NCBI GenBank assembly: GCA_964631235.1
Contig: CAZVZX010000026.1
Location: 1-64,000 of the forward strand
DNA: 64,000 nucleotides
Reading direction: 5' to 3'
DNA from: JARKPK01 sp964631235
GTDB taxonomy: Bacteria > Planctomycetota > Planctomycetia > Pirellulales > Thermoguttaceae
Part shown: in pieces, positions 62,779-64,000 of the stretch
Position numbering within the stretch: the stretch's first letter is position 1
How the letters are laid out: each line of letters starts with the position of its first letter
The notes under the pieces: model-generated
Databases searched by the model: none
Told to the model about the DNA's origin: nothing
Seen by the model: only the letters and a program-made list of their open reading frames with translations
Position numbers and translations under genes: made by a program

Positions 62779-64000
62779 ATGACACGCTCAGCCGCGCGAG
62801 CGGGAATCGCTTCGGCCGCTTTGGTGACCAGCTTGGGCACGCTCTTGGGGCGAGTGCTCGGTTTGGTGCGCGACATGGCCACGGCGGCTTTGTTCGGCCT
62901 GTCGCAAGGGCCGGTGCTCGATGCGTTGATCGTCGCGCTGCGCGTGCCAAACCTGTTCCGCGCCTTGCTGGGCGAGGGTGCGCTGGCGTCGTCGTATCTG
63001 CCCGTCTTCACGGCCGAAAGGGAACGATCTTCGGCGAACGCTTGGGCGCTGGCAACGGTCGTATTCGTCCGGCTGAGTTGGGCGCTTGCCGCCATCGTCG
63101 TCATTGGCGAATTGTGCTATGCGCTAGTATGGTGGTTTAGCCCGCCGGAAGGCGACAATCGGGTGCTCGCCCTGCTTGGGGCGATCATGCTGCCCTATGC
63201 GCTGCCGGTGTGCTTGGCGGTGCAGCTTTCGGCCACGTTGAACGCCCTGGGCCGCTTCGCCTTGCCGGCGTTCGTGCCGGTTCTGTTCAATGTGTGCTGG
63301 TTGGCCGCTGTTTGGTTCATTGCCCCGCGATGGCCCGATTCGCCGACAACACAGGCCGCCGCTGTTGCCGCCGCGGTTGTGATCTCGGGCGTGTTGCAAG
63401 TAATCGCTCAGGTTCCGGCGTTGCGGCGGCAGGGATTTCGCTTCGATCATCGTCCGGCTGCCGTTGCCGAACCGCTGAGCGAAATCGCCCGCCGCTTTGT
63501 GCCGTTGGTGCTGGGCGCAGCGGCCGTGCAGATCAACACCTTTCTCGACAGCATGATCGCTTGGGGACTGTCCGACGGCGGCGATCCGGACGCCCGCATT
63601 GCCTGGCTCGGCGGCATTCGACCTCCGCTCAATCAAGGCGCCGCGGCGGCCATCTATTTCGGCGAGCGGATGTATTGGCTTCCGTTGGGATTGCTCGGTC
63701 TTGCCGTGGCCACGGCCGTCTTCCCGCGGTTCAGCCGTCATGCCGCCGAGCGTCGCCCCGATCGGCTGGCAAGCGATTTGACGGCGGCCGCTCGATTCGT
63801 CCTTTTCTTGGCCGCTCCGGCGGCCGTGGCCTTGGTGCTCTTTGCCGTTCCGCTGACACGACTGTTATTCGAGCGGGGGGCGTTTTCCGGCGCCGACGCG
63901 GTTCGGGCCGCCCGAGTGGTGATGGCCTACGGGTTCGGCGTTCCCGCCTTCTGTGCCCTGCCGATCATCCTTCGAGGGTTCTATGCGGTGGGCCGAACGC
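62779..64000 (+). CDS. murJ: MurJ/MviN lipid II flippase (3' end outside window)
   Basis: About 407 codons up to the window edge; full-length MurJ is about 510-550 aa. MOP-family flippase with hydrophobic helices and the conserved N-terminal region LLGRVLGLVRDM, VPNLFRALLGEGALASSYLPVF, and later INTFLDSMIAWGL, AAAIYFGERMYWLPLG, and LLFERGAFSGAD. It moves lipid II across the inner membrane for peptidoglycan synthesis. ATG 62779 follows the HIT gene by 87 bp. Confidence 0.94.
   Translation, partial: MTRSAARAGIASAALVTSLGTLLGRVLGLVRDMATAALFGLSQGPVLDALIVALRVPNLFRALLGEGALASSYLPVFTAERERSSANAWALATVVFVRLSWALAAIVVIGELCYALVWWFSPPEGDNRVLALLGAIMLPYALPVCLAVQLSATLNALGRFALPAFVPVLFNVCWLAAVWFIAPRWPDSPTTQAAAVAAAVVISGVLQVIAQVPALRRQGFRFDHRPAAVAEPLSEIARRFVPLVLGAAAVQINTFLDSMIAWGLSDGGDPDARIAWLGGIRPPLNQGAAAAIYFGERMYWLPLGLLGLAVATAVFPRFSRHAAERRPDRLASDLTAAARFVLFLAAPAAVALVLFAVPLTRLLFERGAFSGADAVRAARVVMAYGFGVPAFCALPIILRGFYAVGRT

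Noticed and set aside
1..64000. tRNA, rRNA genes and CRISPR arrays
   Set aside because: Scanned for T-loop-like GGTTCRAAT segments and regularly spaced repeats; none had the surrounding structure.

Overview
The window comes from a high-GC planctomycete, most likely Pirellulales-like. The clues are the N-terminal LEPRQML motif on a very large secreted CotH/lamin-tail protein, secreted PQQ, NHL and GH proteins, a CAAX-type protease of the kind linked to exosortase systems, a giant tandem UvrA, flagellar genes and proline-rich surface proteins. Gene order looks loosely operonic. Intergenic regions are long and carry several repeat families. I saw no tRNA, rRNA or CRISPR array.

Layout. 1-3274 (-): N-terminal part of a giant secreted CotH protein. 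3.6-6.0 kb (-): larB, crcB and a tandem DUF190 gene. 6.5-10.7 kb (+): thrS, infC and an MFS transporter. 11-12 kb (+): membrane coiled-coil zinc-ribbon protein. 12.7-17.6 kb (+): a two-gene module of a duplicated vicinal-cysteine beta-propeller protein and a PhnD-like/PQQ fusion. 17.8-20.5 kb (+): an AT-richer restriction-modification island made of an m5C methyltransferase, an NgoMIV-type endonuclease and Vsr. 20.5-22.7 kb (+): SDR and PIN-TRAM proteins. 23.1-28.6 kb (-): two bacteriohemerythrins, a CPBP protease, a prolyl oligopeptidase and a CBM9/DOMON-like protein. 28.6-35.7 kb (-): the tandem UvrA. 35.8-36.9 kb (-): an RsbW-like kinase and a STAS antagonist.

37-47.6 kb is an L-arabinose region: araA and araD (-), then a double metallophosphoesterase, a GH127 beta-L-arabinofuranosidase and a GH-like secreted protein (+). 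The GH127 enzyme would release arabinose, AraA would isomerise it and AraD would process the phosphorylated product. No ribulokinase is present. 47.9-50.3 kb (+): an STN-like secreted protein and a DUF2007/zinc-ribbon protein whose coding region contains a minisatellite. 50.4-55.6 kb (-): flagellar block flhA, a 61-aa membrane gene, flhF, a 106-aa membrane gene and fliA. 56.3-64 kb: sodB, ROK kinase, ubiX and ubiA-like (+), a proline-rich secreted protein (-), then Trm112-like, HIT and truncated murJ (+).

The most interesting candidates are the vicinal-cysteine propeller plus PhnD-PQQ module, the covalently tandem UvrA with its duplicated C-terminal domain, the methyltransferase N-terminal domain in the NgoMIV-type island, and a dispersed repeat of about 90 nt found in at least three and probably five intergenic regions. 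All family assignments come from reading the sequence; no searches were run.
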